From an uncultured Sutterella sp. (GTDB lineage: Bacteria > Pseudomonadota > Gammaproteobacteria > Burkholderiales > Burkholderiaceae_F): a stretch of DNA of 8,453 nt. Below the pieces are notes generated by a model. It was not told where the DNA came from and searched no databases. It was given only the letters and a program-made list of their open reading frames with translations. The position numbers and the translations under genes were made by a program. The stretch's first letter is position 1, and the number at the start of each line of letters is the position of its first letter. Location: NCBI GenBank assembly GCA_905201055.1, contig CAJKMT010000056.1, positions 1 to 8,453 on the forward strand. Reading direction: 5' to 3'. Of this stretch, positions 6,244 through 8,453 are shown one piece after another.

Positions 6244-7671
6244 ATGGTACGCGACGAATTTTATTGGTTGGGGCAAATCAATAAAGCCACCATTATCGCT
6301 AACAGCTGCGGCGGGCTTTTAAAGCCGGAACTGGCACACAAAAGCGCCAAAGCGCTCGATGAGGTTTTAAAGTCAGGGACAGAAGCTGCCAACCGCGTCA
6401 AGCGCGTGATTGACTTTGAGCCCAAACTGATTGCCGCAGCCGGCACCTCCGAAGTCACCGAAATTCACATCGGGCGCTCCAGCCAGGACATGCACTCGAC
6501 ATTTCGAGCGGCGATCATGCGCGACGAAGTGATTCAGGTAACCGATACGCTCTTAAAAGTCATCGGAAAGATGCTTGAACTTGCCCGCGCGCACCAGGAT
6601 ACCGTGATGCCCTCTTATACAAACGGTGTTGCGGCGCAGCCCACCACTTTTGCTCACTATCTTTTGGGTTACACCGAGGGCTTTAAACGTGACTGCGTCC
6701 GATTGGCTCAATTTTTCTCAAGACTCAATTACTGTCCTATGGGGTCGTGCGTATTAAACGGTACGGGCTGGCCCTTAAACCGTAAACTCATGGCAAAGCT
6801 TCTCGGTTTTCACGCACCCGTGCGAAACGCTTTTGATGCCACGCAGATCTCCATGAATGATTTGCCTGTTGAATTTGCCCAAATTCAGGCTTCAATCGCT
6901 TTGCATATCGGCAGCTTCATCGCCGATATCATGGTGCAGTATGCTCAGCCCCGTCCCTGGATTCTTCTGGCTGAAGGCGGCGGCAACACCTATGTATCGT
7001 CTGCCATGCCCCAAAAGCGCAATCCGGGACTTTTAATCAGCTGCCGCGGCAACGCAAGCGATGTGGTAAGCGGCGCAGCGCTAGCCGTCACCCGAGTTCA
7101 TAATGTGCCGAGCGGCATGATTGACGGCAAGTCCGTCAAAGTTCACAGTGCGCTTGCCGCTGAAAGCGTTAAAACAATAGAGCGCTTTTTGAAGATTCTG
7201 GATGCATTGGTTGTCAATAAAGACCGGGCTTTGGAAGAACTTTCGCTTGACTGGACAGCCAGTCAGGAAATTGCCGACCGCCTCATGAGCGAATACGGAC
7301 TGCCGTTTCGAGTCGGCCACCATGTCGCAAGCGGCATGGTGAGTTTTGCCCGCGCCAACGGCATTTTGCCGCTCACCTTCCCCTACGAAGAAATGAAGCG
7401 AATCTACGCGGAAACGGTCGCCAAGGAAATGCCGGGCACGGACACCAATTGTCCGATGAGTGAAGCGGAATTTAAAGCAAGCCTTGATCCCCGTGAGATT
7501 CTGCGCAGACGCCGCACTGAAGGCAGTGCAAACCCTGAAGAAGTGGAAAAGATGCTAGAAAGCATGACAGCTGAAGTCGCCGTGATGAAAGACACCAATG
7601 CGATGCGGGCTGCCGCCATTGAGCAATCCATGGCAGAGCTTGATACGCAGTTTGCGCCGTTTTTAGCTTAA
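6244..7671 (+). CDS. ArgH-like lyase of the fumarase/aspartase superfamily, substrate uncertain
   Basis: A 475-residue enzyme of normal length for argininosuccinate lyase relatives, which split C-N bonds by beta-elimination and usually release fumarate. Family landmarks appear in order: GRSSQD (77-82), AQPTTFAHYLLGY (131-143), PMGSCVLNGT (165-174), FDAT (197-200), the flexible catalytic loop SSAMPQKRNPG (252-262, probable catalytic S253), and TASQEIADRLMSEYGLPFR (338-356). Several substrate-site motifs differ from true ArgH: GRSRNDQ has become GRSSQDM, the histidine of the YTHLQ motif is N127 in YTNGV, and the YNKDLQEDK region has become MIDGKSVKV (291-299). A substrate other than argininosuccinate is therefore likely. 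No arginine-pathway gene is nearby. The start has AAGGAG 5 bases upstream of the ATG. A terminator follows at 7728-7760. Fold assignment is firm; the reaction is not. Confidence 0.85.
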   Translation: MVRDEFYWLGQINKATIIANSCGGLLKPELAHKSAKALDEVLKSGTEAANRVKRVIDFEPKLIAAAGTSEVTEIHIGRSSQDMHSTFRAAIMRDEVIQVTDTLLKVIGKMLELARAHQDTVMPSYTNGVAAQPTTFAHYLLGYTEGFKRDCVRLAQFFSRLNYCPMGSCVLNGTGWPLNRKLMAKLLGFHAPVRNAFDATQISMNDLPVEFAQIQASIALHIGSFIADIMVQYAQPRPWILLAEGGGNTYVSSAMPQKRNPGLLISCRGNASDVVSGAALAVTRVHNVPSGMIDGKSVKVHSALAAESVKTIERFLKILDALVVNKDRALEELSLDWTASQEIADRLMSEYGLPFRVGHHVASGMVSFARANGILPLTFPYEEMKRIYAETVAKEMPGTDTNCPMSEAEFKASLDPREILRRRRTEGSANPEEVEKMLESMTAEVAVMKDTNAMRAAAIEQSMAELDTQFAPFLA

Positions 7672-7680
7672 CGGTGCATC

Positions 7681-7720
7681 AAAAAAGTCCACGAAACGAT
7701 ACCAGTTCGTTTTCATGGAC
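7681..7720 (-). terminator. Intrinsic terminator for the M20 peptidase gene
   Basis: Read on the minus strand, a hairpin pairs GTCCA/TGGAC and GAAAACGA/TCGTTTC, with one mismatch and a one-base bulge around a 7-base loop (ACTGGTA). It is followed directly by six Ts (7686-7681). The T run lies on the side expected for minus-strand transcription, 52 bases or more beyond the peptidase stop codon. Confidence 0.8.
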
Positions 7721-7727
7721 CTCTTGC

Positions 7728-7760
7728 TTTGGGGCGGTTCTCACCGCCCCAAACGTTTTT
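7728..7760 (+). terminator. Intrinsic terminator for the ArgH-like lyase gene
   Basis: An 11-bp perfect stem, TTTGGGGCGGT (7728-7738) with ACCGCCCCAAA (7743-7753), a 4-base loop TCTC, then CGTTTTT. The GC-rich stem and T run fit plus-strand termination 56 bases after the lyase stop codon. The other strand has no T run beyond the stem, so it is directional. Confidence 0.88.
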
Positions 7761-7772
7761 GCACAAGTTTAA

Positions 7773-8453
7773 TTACTTGGCAAGCGTACGGTAAACGCAG
7801 CGGCTCATCAATTCGAGCGCGTTGGCAAGCGTTTGTTCATCAAAGTCAAAGTGACTGTTGTGGTGACCGGCGCGAAGGGTGGAGCCCACCTGAACATAGG
7901 TACCCTTGCCGCCAGCGGCCTGCACCGTGCTCATAAAGTGAGAGTAGTCTTCGGAAGCGCCGAAGTTTTGTTCTTCGATCACTTCATCAAAGCAGCCCAT
8001 GTCGCGTGCTTCTTCTGCCACAACCTTGGCCACTTCAAGGTCAGACTCGCCGCTCTTGGTGCCGCCCTTGATATCAATCGAATAGCCGCAGCCCCACATT
8101 TCAGCAGCAGCCTTGGCAATACGCTTGACTTCGCCGAACATGTATTCATCCAACGCAGACGTGATACCGCGGGTTTCCAAAACGAGGACAGCCTTCGGAG
8201 GAATCACGTTGCGGCCTTCACCGCCGTTTAACTTACCGACAGTGATACGGGTATCACCCTTGCCGGAGCGCGGAATGGCGTGCATGTTCAAAAGAGCCGT
8301 CGCGGCAGAAAGCAGGGCGTTCTTACCTTCTTCCGGGGCGTTGCCGGCGTGAGCAGGCACACCGGTGAAGGTAATGTCAGCCTTCGTGGTTGCCAGGAAG
8401 TTCTTCGTGCCGCAAATGACCTTGCCGATCTTATTGGCTTGGAAGCCGATGTG
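7773..8453 (-). CDS. AbgA-like M20 family amidohydrolase, 5' part missing at the window edge
   Basis: The last 226 residues of a metallopeptidase; the frame is open to the right edge (first visible residues HIGFQANKIG), so the start and the N-terminal metal-binding half lie outside. The visible part begins in the lid/dimerisation domain, with GVPAHAGNAPEEGKNAL and GGEGRNVIPPKAVLVLETRG, and returns to the catalytic domain with FGASEDYSHFM and RAGHHNSHFDFDE, where the closing metal ligand is expected. These blocks closely resemble AbgA, the A subunit of p-aminobenzoyl-glutamate hydrolase (about 436 residues in E. coli), which cleaves a folate breakdown product. Related M20D enzymes hydrolyse other N-acyl amino acids, so the substrate is inferred. 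It converges with the lyase gene. Whether abgB or a transporter gene is upstream cannot be seen. Confidence 0.85.
   Translation of the reverse strand, partial: HIGFQANKIGKVICGTKNFLATTKADITFTGVPAHAGNAPEEGKNALLSAATALLNMHAIPRSGKGDTRITVGKLNGGEGRNVIPPKAVLVLETRGITSALDEYMFGEVKRIAKAAAEMWGCGYSIDIKGGTKSGESDLEVAKVVAEEARDMGCFDEVIEEQNFGASEDYSHFMSTVQAAGGKGTYVQVGSTLRAGHHNSHFDFDEQTLANALELMSRCVYRTLAK

Noticed and set aside
7833..8352. Plus-strand open frames opposite the M20 peptidase
   Set aside because: They are antisense to a well-conserved AbgA-like frame and have no recognisable protein features.

Overview
The window reads as ordinary chromosomal DNA of a Gram-negative proteobacterium, most likely a betaproteobacterium of the Burkholderiales (a Sutterella or Parasutterella type relative is my guess). 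The reasons are System I cytochrome c maturation genes (ccmC, ccmD), a hybrid histidine kinase with the HDIRQPLQ style H-box, a tadA-ldcA gene pair and moderate GC content. The taxon is inferred from protein style only. I see no phage, transposon, CRISPR or rRNA/tRNA gene.

Layout, left to right. Positions 1-150 are AT-rich, without a supportable gene, and end in a strong symmetrical terminator (151-191). ccmC and ccmD lie on the minus strand (1125 to 209) and stop at that terminator. They are divergent from a NarL/LuxR-type response regulator (1290-1946, plus). That gene converges with a membrane-bound hybrid histidine kinase (3832 to 1943, minus), and the two stop codons share bases in TTAA. 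The kinase is the last gene of an apparent minus-strand operon, tadA (from 5620) - ldcA - kinase, with an 8-base overlap and then a 14-base gap. The TadA carries an unrecognised N-terminal domain of about 137 residues. A divergent gene (5747-6157, plus) encodes a small exported protein with two cysteines. Next is an argininosuccinate-lyase-like enzyme (6244-7671, plus) whose substrate-binding motifs differ from true ArgH. It converges on an AbgA-type M20 peptidase that runs off the right edge (8453 to 7773, minus). Between these last two genes, two terminators of opposite polarity are placed in crossed order.

How they work together: CcmC and CcmD handle heme delivery for c-type cytochromes. 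The kinase and the neighbouring regulator look like a cognate two-component pair with an unknown signal. TadA makes the wobble inosine of tRNA, LdcA trims recycled murein tetrapeptides, and the AbgA-like enzyme probably cleaves a folate-breakdown product or another acyl-amino acid. The ArgH-like lyase probably acts on a substrate other than argininosuccinate. The most useful leads are the divergent lyase active site, the TadA extension, the extended receiver domain of the kinase, and the kinase's link to a murein-recycling gene.
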